Assembly: GCA_015063245.1 (NCBI GenBank)
Contig: SUSV01000002.1
Coordinates: forward strand, 1-64,000
Reading direction: 5' to 3'
DNA: 64,000 bases
DNA from: Thermoplasmata archaeon
GTDB taxonomy: Archaea; Thermoplasmatota; Thermoplasmata; Methanomassiliicoccales; Methanomethylophilaceae
Position 1 is the stretch's first letter, and every line of letters starts with the position of its first letter. The notes beneath the pieces were generated by a model, which was not told where the DNA came from, searched no databases, and was given only the letters and a program-made list of their open reading frames with translations. Below are positions 29,017 through 36,398 of this stretch, piece after piece. The position numbers and the translations under genes are program-made.

Positions 29017-29277
29017 TCACTCTTTCTTCTCTTCAGCGATGAGAGCATCCTTTGCCTTGGCAAGGGACCTTGCGATCAGGAGTGTCATGATGACTGCAAG
29101 GACTGTGACAATCATTGCATATGTGACCAATCCGATCAGCTCGTCGTCTGTATCGAAGACCATTCCTACAGCGGTCTTGATTGCCTCGTTCCATGCGAGT
29201 GCTGCTACGAGACCGAAGGCTGCTGTGATGAGTGCGGCAAATGTTTCCAAAAGCTGTACTTTGAATGTGCTAGCCAT
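29017..29277 (-). CDS. DUF5654 family membrane protein
   Basis: 86 residues, two membrane helices (about 12-35 and 48-70) separated by a short loop with FDTDDELIG, ending in a charged tail AKAKDALIAEEKKE. This matches the small archaeal DUF5654 proteins, of unknown role. The ATG at 29277 is preceded by TTTATACG at promoter distance; the longer open frame upstream overlaps the tfb terminator and is not used. Confidence 0.8.
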   Translation of the reverse strand: MASTFKVQLLETFAALITAAFGLVAALAWNEAIKTAVGMVFDTDDELIGLVTYAMIVTVLAVIMTLLIARSLAKAKDALIAEEKKE

Positions 29278-29323
29278 GTTACCGAAATCACAAAGAATCG
29301 TATAAATAAAATCGTATAGAAGG

Positions 29324-29344
29324 GGACGGGGGCGTGCCCCGTCC
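29324..29344 (-). terminator. Terminator hairpin of tfb
   Basis: Perfect 8-bp stem GGACGGGG/CCCCGTCC with a GCGTG loop, 16 nt after the tfb stop codon. Confidence 0.65.
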
Positions 29345-29360
29345 TTGATTATATATGGTT

Positions 29361-30293
29361 TCAGAGCTGGATCTCTATTCCGAGCTTCTCGGTGAGCTCC
29401 TTGTACCTGTTCCTGATGGTGACCTCGGTCACACCGGCGACATCGGCTACCTCTCTCTGTGTCCTGCGCTCGTTGCACATGATCGAGGAGATGTAGATGG
29501 CCGCAGCCGCGACTCCCGTGGGTCCCCTTCCGGAGGTGAGCTCCTTCTCCGATGCATCCTTGAGGATCTCGGCCGCCTTGGACTGGACCTCTCCGCTGAG
29601 CTTGAGCTCGGAGCAGAACCTCTGGACGTAGTCCTGGGGCTTGGTGGGCATCAGCTTGAGCTTCAGCTCGCGTGTCATGAAACGGTAGGTCCTTCCGATC
29701 TCCTTCCTTCCGACACGGCTGGAGTTACCGACCTCGTCGAGCGTCCTGGGGACACCGCACTGCCTGCATGCCGCATAGAGGGAAGCTGCGACGACACCTT
29801 CGATGGACCGTCCCCTGATCAGGTTCTTGTTGACGGCCTTCCTGTAGATCATGGCCGCCGTCTCCCTGACGTTCCTGGGGAGTCCCATTGCGGATGCCAT
29901 CCTGTCGAGCTCGGACAGGGCGAATGCGAGGTTCCTCTCCGTTGCGTTGGAGACACGGATCCTTCTCTGCCATTTCCTCAGCCTGTAAAGCTGGGCCCTG
30001 TTCCTGGTCGGAATGCTCTTTCCGTATGAATCCTTGTTCTTCCAGGAGATCTCGGTGGAGAGTCCCTTGTCGTGGATGGTGTAGGTCATGGGTGCACCGG
30101 TACGTGCCCTCTTCTCTCCCTGCTCCACATCGAATGCCCTCCATTCGGGCCCCTGGTCGATGAACTGGTCATCGAGGACCAGTCCGCAGTCCTCGCACAG
30201 GAGCTCCCCGCGCTCGTAGTCACGAACGAGGTGGTGGCTTCCGCACTCAGGACATACCTCAATTTCTTCTGCTCCTTCCTTTGTTTTTACCAT
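29361..30293 (-). CDS. tfb: Transcription initiation factor B (TFB)
   Basis: 310 residues. N-terminal zinc ribbon (CPECGSHHL...CEDCGLVL), B-reader/linker ([21 protein letters not shown]), and two cyclin folds, the second with an HTH that reads the BRE ([23 protein letters not shown]). It recruits RNA polymerase to TBP-bound promoters. The ATG at 30293 gives MVKTKEG and the standard spacing to the ribbon; it lies inside the end of gar1 (35-nt overlap), so the two are co-transcribed. Confidence 0.95.
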   Translation of the reverse strand: MVKTKEGAEEIEVCPECGSHHLVRDYERGELLCEDCGLVLDDQFIDQGPEWRAFDVEQGEKRARTGAPMTYTIHDKGLSTEISWKNKDSYGKSIPTRNRAQLYRLRKWQRRIRVSNATERNLAFALSELDRMASAMGLPRNVRETAAMIYRKAVNKNLIRGRSIEGVVAASLYAACRQCGVPRTLDEVGNSSRVGRKEIGRTYRFMTRELKLKLMPTKPQDYVQRFCSELKLSGEVQSKAAEILKDASEKELTSGRGPTGVAAAAIYISSIMCNERRTQREVADVAGVTEVTIRNRYKELTEKLGIEIQL

Positions 30294-30525
30294 TCTTGCT
30301 TCCCCCTCTGGTATAAACGTCGGTACCGCGTAGTTTCTCTGATATCGAGTCCTTCGGCGTAACGGACGCATACGGTCCGTCGACGGGTCCGAAGACTCTC
30401 TTGACGATCCCAATCTTGTTCTCTTTGGCGTCGAACACGACCTCACCGATTTCCGGTAGGTCAGAGCATTTCACGATGATTCTCCCATCGGGAGTCAACT
30501 CTGTCACTTTTCCCAAAAAATCCAT
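30259..30525 (-). CDS. gar1: H/ACA RNP component Gar1
   Basis: 88 residues. [20 protein letters not shown] and [27 protein letters not shown] are the reductase/EF-like barrel signature of Gar1, followed by a basic tail ([15 protein letters not shown]). It assists pseudouridylation with Cbf5, Nop10 and L7Ae. gar1-tfb adjacency is conserved in many euryarchaea. The ATG at 30525 gives the normal start. Confidence 0.9.
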   Translation of the reverse strand: MDFLGKVTELTPDGRIIVKCSDLPEIGEVVFDAKENKIGIVKRVFGPVDGPYASVTPKDSISEKLRGTDVYTRGGSKNGKNKGRSRRN

Positions 30526-30660
30526 AGACCGATTCCGCCAAATGGGTGTTTCCCTATGTGTGAGGCTATACATAGCTTATATTTAATAAATTGGCTATCT
30601 TTTATATGATAATAGAAATTTTCGATTTTCTCTTATTTAACCATCTTCGTCTATTTTTTC

Positions 30661-30790
30661 GGTGGCTGGATGCTCTGTCCAGACCCCTTTTAGCAACACC
30701 GGGAAAGGGCTGAACGGTCCAGTAAAACGTTATCTACTTTCAGTAGTATCCCTGCACAAAGGCCCTGAACGGTCAGATGGCGGAGTGAAG
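30661..30790 (+). ncRNA. Candidate structured leader RNA upstream of a membrane-protein gene
   Basis: Following a TATA-like TCTTATTTAACC, about 130 nt precede a membrane-protein ATG. They can form CTGGA/TCCAG (30666-30682), CCCTTT/AAAGGG (30685-30709) and CTACT-TTC-AGTAG (30734-30746). A 10-nt direct repeat, CTGAACGGTC, occurs at 30710-30719 and 30765-30774. Could be a cis-regulatory leader or small RNA. The alternative is that a GTG at 30662 opens a 44-residue N-terminal extension of the protein, which has no recognisable domain. Confidence 0.35.
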
Positions 30791-30793
30791 GAA

Positions 30794-31108
30794 ATGACGT
30801 TGGAAATCTGCTCTATGGAATTCGTAAGCCTAGCGGCAATCTCGTTCTCTGTAGTCATGGTGCTCTCCGGGGCGCTCGCCTCACTCTTCGGGAATGGAAA
30901 GGCAAGGGGACTCGGTGTCCTCATGTGCATCATAGGCGTCGGTCTGGCCTCGGCATTGTTCTATCTCTGCATCTACAGCGATGTGGAGATGTTCGCGGAT
31001 GTGGACCTCCTCAACGTGCTCCTCGAGGGAATAATCAACTTCCTCGCTGTGATCTTCGGACTGCTCGTAGCGATCGGAGTGTTCCTGGTGGTCGTCCTCA
31101 AGAGCTGA
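30794..31108 (+). CDS. Small membrane protein, three TM helices
   Basis: 104 residues, with helices at about 10-30, 38-56 and 73-100, and a cluster of acidic residues in the loop (YSDVEMFADVDLL). No family recognised. The ATG at 30794 follows GGAG at 8 nt. The frame is open back to a GTG at 30662, which would add 44 residues; the ribosome site favours the shorter form. Confidence 0.55.
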   Translation: MTLEICSMEFVSLAAISFSVVMVLSGALASLFGNGKARGLGVLMCIIGVGLASALFYLCIYSDVEMFADVDLLNVLLEGIINFLAVIFGLLVAIGVFLVVVLKS

Positions 31109-31214
31109 ATCGGGCTTAGACAAACGGCGGTCTTCCGGCCACCTAGCAGAATCATCAGAGAGTAGTGGTCTCGATTAGCCCTTCATTAATTTATACTGTT
31201 CAACGACATTAATA

Positions 31215-31232
31215 ATCACCAATATTGGTGAT
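31215..31232 (+). promoter_or_regulatory. 18-nt perfect palindrome over the ribosome site
   Basis: ATCACCAATATTGGTGAT ends 3 nt before the ATG at 31236. Its right arm contains GGTGAT, the only ribosome-site candidate. In DNA it is a good operator near the start of transcription expected from TTAATTTATAC at about 31185; in RNA the hairpin would hide the ribosome site. Confidence 0.55.
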
Positions 31233-31235
31233 ACA

Positions 31236-31787
31236 ATGATTGATAAACAAAGATTGGTTGTTTTCCTCATTTTCGGTGGAGCTCTCCTAATGATCCTGGG
31301 ATCGACCACCACATGGATAATTGAGGCGTCTTATGGTACCAGCGGATGGGACATCTTCTATAACTTCGACGATCCGGATGGATTCAGTGAGAAATGTCTC
31401 AAGTACGCTCCGTTGGTAACTCTGATCATCGGGGTTCTGATCCTGATTATGCCCGTGGTCACTATATTCTTCAACAACATGATCGTCAGGTTCGTGAACC
31501 TTGTGTCCGTCCCTCTCTCGGTTGTTTCGTTATTCATGCTGATAAAGGCACGCGGTGAAATCGTTGACATTCTTGAGGGTGTCCCTGACTCATCTGTTGG
31601 TGCAGGATTGTACATGGCGATCGTCGGATGTATCTTGGTCATCATAGGTGCGATCGTTGTATTCCTCGTCGTCAGGAACGCCGTGCTCGGGGCAACAGAG
31701 GTCCAGTGCGCAGTAGCAGCCGCAAAGGCAGAGCAGGCTGAGGCAGCCCCTGCAGAGGAACCCGCAGCGCCCGCTGAGGAACAGTGA
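31236..31787 (+). CDS. Four-TM membrane protein with Ala/Pro/Glu tail
   Basis: 183 residues: membrane helices at about 8-30, 65-88, 92-106 and 126-150, then an A-E-E-P-A-A-P-A-E-E tail of about 30 residues that should be flexible and acidic. Function not recognised. It is a single-gene unit bounded by a palindromic operator/RBS hairpin and a downstream hairpin. Confidence 0.65.
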   Translation: MIDKQRLVVFLIFGGALLMILGSTTTWIIEASYGTSGWDIFYNFDDPDGFSEKCLKYAPLVTLIIGVLILIMPVVTIFFNNMIVRFVNLVSVPLSVVSLFMLIKARGEIVDILEGVPDSSVGAGLYMAIVGCILVIIGAIVVFLVVRNAVLGATEVQCAVAAAKAEQAEAAPAEEPAAPAEEQ

Positions 31788-31793
31788 AACAAA

Positions 31794-31809
31794 GACCGCG
31801 TTAGCGGTC
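31794..31809 (+). terminator. Hairpin after the four-TM gene
   Basis: Perfect stem GACCGC/GCGGTC with a GTTA loop, 6 nt after the stop codon. Confidence 0.5.
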
Positions 31810-31902
31810 GGTTAACATGCCTGCAGGATCCGTCTTGCGGGCCCATTCTTATTTCACAACGACGGGAGAACTGTCATCGAACTGTAAATAAAAGAAATAA
31901 TG

Positions 31903-31923
31903 AAAGCGGGCAAAGCCCGCTTT
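31903..31923 (-). terminator. Terminator of the UPF0147 operon
   Basis: Stem AAAGCGGGC/GCCCGCTTT with a 3-nt loop; on the minus strand it is followed by a T-rich stretch (TTTCATTATTTC). Confidence 0.6.
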
Positions 31924-31952
31924 GAATATGGGTTTATAGGGGTAATCGTCGA

Positions 31953-32210
31953 TCAGTTTCCCTGACTGATCATCTCAAGCTGGCTCATGACCTGGTAGAT
32001 CAGGGTCCTGCCGTGCATGGGGATGTTGGGGTCGTTGGCCAGATCGTCAAGGATCACGATCGCACCGGTGGCGCGGACATCCATGGGATCCTTCGTGTCG
32101 TTGAGCCTGGCCTTGGCGTCTGTGGCCCCTTTCCGGATGTTTCTGGGGATGGAGGTGTCTTCTGCGAGCATATCGAGAACGTCAGTTATCTGTTTCACTT
32201 TGTCGACCAT
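31953..32210 (-). CDS. UPF0147 family protein
   Basis: 85 residues, all-helical: VKQITDVLDMLAEDTSIPRNIRKGATDAKARL and GAIVILDDLANDPNIPMHGRTLIYQVMSQLE are the UPF0147 hallmark. Conserved in archaea; role unknown. The ATG at 32210 follows GGTGG closely and is better supported than a TTG at 32225. It lies just after the 54-residue gene and shares its transcript. Confidence 0.85.
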   Translation of the reverse strand: MVDKVKQITDVLDMLAEDTSIPRNIRKGATDAKARLNDTKDPMDVRATGAIVILDDLANDPNIPMHGRTLIYQVMSQLEMISQGN

Positions 32211-32225
32211 GGGAACCACCTGCAA

Positions 32226-32390
32226 TCAGAATGTCTCGAACTCTTCCTGGAGGTCCTGGACCATCTGATCGAGTACCTCTTCGAAGTTCATCGATTTATA
32301 TTCTCTGACGCCGCCGAGATCGCTCTGGATTCTCACGACAAAATCATTGTTCTCTTTCACAAGTTCTACGTTGCACAGAATCTCTTCCAT
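32226..32390 (-). CDS. 54-residue acidic hypothetical protein
   Basis: MEEILCNVELVKENNDFVVR followed by a strand-turn-helix pattern and an acidic end (QDLQEEFETF). Preceded by a GGGGGT stretch at ribosome-site distance and by GATATATATC as TATA box. Its stop lies 16 nt before the UPF0147 ATG. No family recognised; the paired arrangement suggests related roles. Confidence 0.65.
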   Translation of the reverse strand: MEEILCNVELVKENNDFVVRIQSDLGGVREYKSMNFEEVLDQMVQDLQEEFETF

Positions 32391-32616
32391 TTTCTTACCC
32401 CCGTAGGTTATGGGTTCAATTAGCATATGATATATATCATTGGCGGTACCGTTCACCTATTCTATATTATTCCCTTATTAGTACGAAACCCGCCGAAAGT
32501 TTGCAAACCTTTATAATGAAATGGAGAATAGAGGGGGTCGTTCTGTGTTGTTATCGCTTCAGCGAAAGCAAGCATGGGAAAATCGGTCCTCGGATCGACT
32601 ACGGAGAACGATTGAA

Positions 32617-32844
32617 ATGGCAGACGAAGCAGAATCAAGCTACGAAGAGCTTCAGGGCGAGTTCGAGTCCAAGGCTCGCGGATTCGGTAAGGGAAAGTAC
32701 GGAAGGATCATCAAGATGGCCCGTACCCCCAGCAAGGATGAGTACAGAAAGACCGTCTACATCACGGCAGCAGGTATCCTCATCATCGGTTTCATCGGAT
32801 TCGCCATTTGGTGGCTGATGGAGATTCTGCCCACATACTTCTGA
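32617..32844 (+). CDS. secE: Preprotein translocase subunit SecE (Sec61 gamma)
   Basis: 75 residues: an amphipathic N-terminal helix, the surface helix ARTPSKDEYRKTVYITAAG and one C-terminal membrane helix ending LMEILPTYF. The motif P-S-x-x-E-Y is the SecE signature. It clamps SecY in the membrane. It leads the secE-spt5-rpl11 transcription/translation operon. A CCTTTATAATG box about 100 nt upstream implies an ~80-nt leader that contains a TCGCT/AGCGA hairpin. Confidence 0.9.
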   Translation: MADEAESSYEELQGEFESKARGFGKGKYGRIIKMARTPSKDEYRKTVYITAAGILIIGFIGFAIWWLMEILPTYF

Positions 32845-32860
32845 AGGAGTAACCGATAAG

Positions 32861-33670
32861 ATGATGTTTATTGGCGAGAACAATCTGAAGAAGGTGGCTG
32901 CCAGTGCCATTGTCAGCTGGCCCTTCAAGATCAGCTCGGGTGCAAACAAGGTAAGGCTTTCGTTCTCAGTCGTTGCCGGGCCCGATGCGGAGAACGCCCC
33001 CGAATGGACCGTCAGTCTTCACGACGCCACAGAGGGCGAGATCTGGACCAACGACAGCAGCAGGACGGAGGTCAGCATCGACTTCCCGGGTAAGGAACCG
33101 AAGGAGCTCAAGCTCGAGGTCATCTGCCCGAACGGAGCAAGGTACGGCGACTCGGTCAAGACCGTCATCACGGCAGACGCCGAGGACGGAACTGCGACCA
33201 TGGAGTTCGATGCCGTAGCACAACAGTCCATAATGGTCCTGAAGACCCAGATCGACCAGGAGAAGACAGTCGCAAACGAGCTGGCTTCGAAGGCGAACAA
33301 GGCCAAAGACAAGGACATATATGCGATTCTGAGCCCTGCAGGACTCAGAGGATACGTGTTCGTAGAAGGTATGAACACAGACCGCGTCCGCGATCTTTCC
33401 AAGGACATCAAAAAGGCCAGGAATTTCATCGAGGGCGAAGCGGATATCAGCGAGATCAGCCCCTATCTCACCCCCGTGTCCGCTGTAGTGGGAATCGTCG
33501 AGGGAGACATCGTCGAGCTCGTCAACGGTCCCTTCAAGGGAGAGAAAGCAAGGGTGCAGCAGATCGATCAGGGCAAAGAGGAGATCACAGTCGAGCTCGT
33601 CGAAGCCATGGTCCCTATTCCTGTCACTGTCAAAGGAGACAGTGTCAGACTAATTGAAAAGGAGAAATGA
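32861..33670 (+). CDS. spt5: Transcription elongation factor Spt5 with N-terminal extension
   Basis: 269 residues, clearly longer than the ~150 usual for archaeal Spt5. Residues about 122-205 are the NGN domain (SIMVLKTQIDQEKTVANELASK; GLRGYVFVEG) that binds the polymerase clamp with Spt4; residues 208-269 are the KOW domain (AVVGIVEGDIVELVNGPFKG). Residues 1-115 form a separate beta-rich domain (NKVRLSFSVVAGPDAENAP, EWTVSLHDATEGEIW) resembling an Ig-like or CARDB-type sandwich. The ATG pair at 32861 follows GGAG. Confidence 0.9.
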   Translation: MMFIGENNLKKVAASAIVSWPFKISSGANKVRLSFSVVAGPDAENAPEWTVSLHDATEGEIWTNDSSRTEVSIDFPGKEPKELKLEVICPNGARYGDSVKTVITADAEDGTATMEFDAVAQQSIMVLKTQIDQEKTVANELASKANKAKDKDIYAILSPAGLRGYVFVEGMNTDRVRDLSKDIKKARNFIEGEADISEISPYLTPVSAVVGIVEGDIVELVNGPFKGEKARVQQIDQGKEEITVELVEAMVPIPVTVKGDSVRLIEKEK

Positions 33671-33673
33671 GCA

Positions 33674-34144
33674 ATGGTAGATACTGTTGAGGCATTGGTG
33701 GATGGAGGACGCGCTTCCGCAGGTCCACCACTCGGACCTGCACTTGGTCCGAAAGGAGTGAACATCGGTCAGGTTATCGCGAAGATCAACGAGAAGACAA
33801 AGGCTTTCGACGGAATGAAGGTCCCTGTCAAGATCCTGATCAACGAGGACAAGACATTCGACATCAAGGTCGGAACACCTCCCGTGTCCGCACTGATCAA
33901 GGGAGAGCTCGGAATCGATTGCGGAGCTCACAACGCCAGGACCGAGAAGGTCGGAAACCTGACCCTCGACCAGGCAAAGAAGATCGCCGACATGAAGGGA
34001 GACGACCTCCTTGGAGCAACCCTCAAGGCAAGGGTCCTCGAGGTCGCAGGCGCCTGCGTCGCCATCGGTGTCACCATCGACGGCAAGGGCCCCAAGGACT
34101 TCACCAAGGCCGTCAAGGCCGGTGAGTACGACTCTCAGTTCTGA
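33674..34144 (+). CDS. rpl11: Large ribosomal subunit protein uL11
   Basis: 156 residues. VDGGRASAGPPLGPALGPKGVN is the universal L11 start; the RNA-binding C-terminal domain contains TLDQAKKIADMKGDDLLG. It binds the GTPase-associated centre of 23S rRNA. It is the last gene of the secE-spt5 unit and is followed by a strong hairpin. Confidence 0.97.
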   Translation: MVDTVEALVDGGRASAGPPLGPALGPKGVNIGQVIAKINEKTKAFDGMKVPVKILINEDKTFDIKVGTPPVSALIKGELGIDCGAHNARTEKVGNLTLDQAKKIADMKGDDLLGATLKARVLEVAGACVAIGVTIDGKGPKDFTKAVKAGEYDSQF

Positions 34145-34158
34145 GATCAAACTTTTCA

Positions 34159-34173
34159 GGGGGCTCCGCCCCC
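34159..34173 (+). terminator. Terminator between rpl11 and rpl1
   Basis: Perfect stem GGGGGC/GCCCCC with a TCC loop, 14 nt after the rpl11 stop; it separates secE-spt5-rpl11 from rpl1-rpl10-rpl12. Confidence 0.65.
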
Positions 34174-34248
34174 TTCACCTTTCTATACGCGTGCGCGTTC
34201 CTGTTCTTAATATAAATCTATAAATACTGCTTGCTTGTACGGACGTCT

Positions 34249-34278
34249 ACTTGTAGGAGAGTCGAAAGACTCGCAAGT
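34249..34278 (+). promoter_or_regulatory. Candidate L1-binding autoregulatory leader
   Basis: In the short rpl1 leader, ACTTG (34249-34253) pairs with CAAGT (34274-34278), and GAGTC (34259-34263) pairs with GACTC (34268-34272) around a GAAA tetraloop. An asymmetric internal loop, TAGGA against a single G, separates the stems. Two short helices around an asymmetric purine-rich loop are the shape of L1 sites on 23S rRNA and on mRNA; L1 autoregulation is known in methanogens. It lies 18 nt before the TTG start. Confidence 0.5.
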
Positions 34279-34296
34279 ACTACAGGAGGAATTGTA

Positions 34297-34935
34297 TTGG
34301 CAGAAAAACCAACCGTAATGGCCGTGCAGAAAGCACTCGAGAGTGCAAAGAAGCGCAACTTTACTGAGACGGTTGAGTTGGCCATCAATCTCACGGATGT
34401 CGACCTGACAATCCCCAAGAACCGTATCCAGGAGGATATCATTCTCCCCAACGGCCGCGGAAAGTCGATCAAGATCTGTGTCATTGGTGGTGGCGAACTT
34501 GCCTTGAAAGCCAAGGACGTGGCCGATCTCGTGATCACACCCGAAGAACTCGGAGCGATCGCAGACGACAAGAAACAGGCTAAGAAGATCGCGAACAGCA
34601 CCACTTACTTCATCGCTGAGGCACCTCTGATGGCTCAGGTCGGTAAGAGACTGGGAACTGTTCTCGGACCTCGCGGAAAGATGCCGAAACCAATCGCACC
34701 GGGAGCAGATCCCGCAGCGATGATCGACGGTCTCCGCAAGTCTGTGTCCATCAGAACGAAAGACAGGAAGACATTCCACGCACCCGTTGGATCGGTTGAC
34801 ATGGATGCTGAGGCTATTGCCGACAACATCGAGCTTGTCCTCAAGCGTGTTGAAGCCCACCTCGAGAAGGGAAGGCACAACATCGCATCCGCATATGTCA
34901 AGACCACGATGGGTCCCTCGGAGAGGATTCTGTAA
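34297..34935 (+). CDS. rpl1: Large ribosomal subunit protein uL1
   Basis: 212 residues from a TTG start at 34297, placed 7 nt after AGGAGG; this gives MAEKPTVMAVQKALESAKKR, the usual N-terminus. Upstream in-frame starts lie inside the leader. ELAINLTDVDLTIPKNRIQEDI and VLGPRGKMPKP are L1 signatures. It forms the mobile L1 stalk and, in methanogens, represses its own operon by binding the mRNA. Confidence 0.95.
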   Translation: MAEKPTVMAVQKALESAKKRNFTETVELAINLTDVDLTIPKNRIQEDIILPNGRGKSIKICVIGGGELALKAKDVADLVITPEELGAIADDKKQAKKIANSTTYFIAEAPLMAQVGKRLGTVLGPRGKMPKPIAPGADPAAMIDGLRKSVSIRTKDRKTFHAPVGSVDMDAEAIADNIELVLKRVEAHLEKGRHNIASAYVKTTMGPSERIL

Positions 34936-34947
34936 GGAGGTTTCAAG

Positions 34948-35949
34948 ATGGCACACGTCGCAACTTGGAAGAAGGATCTTGTTAACGAGCTGGTACAGGA
35001 TATGCGCGAGGCTCCCGTTGTCGCAGTTGTCGACATGGAGAGTATCCCCGGACAGCAGATCCAGGCTATGAGGGCAACACTCAGGGCCCACGCCAAACTC
35101 AAGATGACCAAGAACAAGCTCATGCTCTTGGCCCTCGAAGAGGCGGCAAAGGACAAACCCGGACTTGACGCTCTCAAGGAGAACATCGATGGACAGTGTG
35201 CAATCGTCACAACTGACTTGGACCCCTTCAAGCTGTTCGCACAGCTGAAGAAGACCATGACACCCGCTCCCGCCAAACCCGGACAGCTGGCGCCCATCGA
35301 TATCGTCGTACCCAAGGGACCGACACCATTCGGACCCGGCCCGATTATCGGAGAACTTCAGAAGATTGGCCTTCCCGCAAAGATTGAGGGAGGAAAGATA
35401 GTAATCCAGAAGGACACACCCCTTGTCAAGCAGGGCGAGCCCGTTCCCGCGAACGTCGCAGCAATGCTTCCCAAGCTCGAGATCCTTCCCATGGTCGTAG
35501 GACTTGACCTCAGGGCCGCCTACGAGGACGGAACAGTCTACCACAAGGATGTTCTGGACATTCCCGAGGATTACTACGCTAACATGTTCGCTACGGCTGC
35601 ATACAACGCTCTTGCACTCGGTGTCGAGATCGCATTCCCCACAAAGGAGACGGTCCCTGTACTCATTGCAAAGGCGTTCAGGGAGACTGCAGCAGTCTCT
35701 GTTGAAGCCGCGATACCCAACGAAGCAAGTATCAAGACACTCATCGCAAAGGCAGATGCACAGATGTTGTCCGTTGCTAACGCAAGCGGATATCAGAGTG
35801 ATTCGGTTTCGGCCAGGGCCGGAGCCGTCGCCGCAGCAGCACCCGTTGCAGCTGCAGCAGCACCTGTCGAGGAGTCAGTCAAAGAGGATGAACCCGAGGA
35901 AGTCAGCGAGGAGGATGCAGCAGCAGGCCTCTCAGCACTCTTCGGATGA
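34948..35949 (+). CDS. rpl10: Large ribosomal subunit protein uL10 (P0)
   Basis: 333 residues: an rRNA-binding N-terminal domain (TWKKDLVNELVQDMREAPVVA), the archaeal insertion domain, helical L12-binding spine, an Ala-rich hinge and the acidic tail ending [14 protein letters not shown] that recruits elongation factors. SD AGGAGG precedes ATG 34948. The tail is the same as that of rpl12. Confidence 0.96.
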   Translation: MAHVATWKKDLVNELVQDMREAPVVAVVDMESIPGQQIQAMRATLRAHAKLKMTKNKLMLLALEEAAKDKPGLDALKENIDGQCAIVTTDLDPFKLFAQLKKTMTPAPAKPGQLAPIDIVVPKGPTPFGPGPIIGELQKIGLPAKIEGGKIVIQKDTPLVKQGEPVPANVAAMLPKLEILPMVVGLDLRAAYEDGTVYHKDVLDIPEDYYANMFATAAYNALALGVEIAFPTKETVPVLIAKAFRETAAVSVEAAIPNEASIKTLIAKADAQMLSVANASGYQSDSVSARAGAVAAAAPVAAAAAPVEESVKEDEPEEVSEEDAAAGLSALFG

Positions 35950-35969
35950 AATTAAAGGAGTTGAATTAA

Positions 35970-36281
35970 ATGGAGTATATCTACAGCGCAATGGTGCTCT
36001 ACTCTGCTGGCAAGGACATCACCGAGGACGCAATCAAGGCAGTTCTCACAGCCGCCGGAGTCGACGCTGACGCAGCAAAGATCAAAGCACTGGTTGCATC
36101 TCTCGAGGGAGTCAACATCGCAGATGCTATCGCGAACGCAGCAGTAGCTGCACCCGCAGCAGCACCCGCAGCTGGAGCCGCCCCCGCAGCAGCCGCCGCA
36201 CCCGCAGCAGCCGAGGAACCCGAGGTTGAGCAGGTCAGCGAAGAGGATGCAGCAGCAGGTCTCTCTGCTCTCTTCGGATGA
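35970..36281 (+). CDS. rpl12: Large ribosomal subunit stalk protein P1/L12
   Basis: 103 residues: helical dimerisation domain ([20 protein letters not shown]), a long Ala/Pro hinge and the acidic tail [15 protein letters not shown], identical to the end of L10. Several dimers bind the L10 spine and recruit aEF1A/aEF2. Start follows AAAGGAG at 9-10 nt. Confidence 0.96.
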   Translation: MEYIYSAMVLYSAGKDITEDAIKAVLTAAGVDADAAKIKALVASLEGVNIADAIANAAVAAPAAAPAAGAAPAAAAAPAAAEEPEVEQVSEEDAAAGLSALFG

Positions 36282-36398
36282 ACGTTGAGTTTATCTAAGA
36301 GCCAACACAAACCACTTACCACACCCTTGTGGTCCTTTTTCTCAACATATTCGCACAGAATAGAATTATATCCCATCGCCATCACTTGTAACGATAGC

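Noticed and set aside
35880..36281. Repeated sequence at the ends of rpl10 and rpl12
   Set aside because: The shared acidic tail is the normal, functionally conserved stalk C-terminus, not a duplication artefact or mobile repeat.
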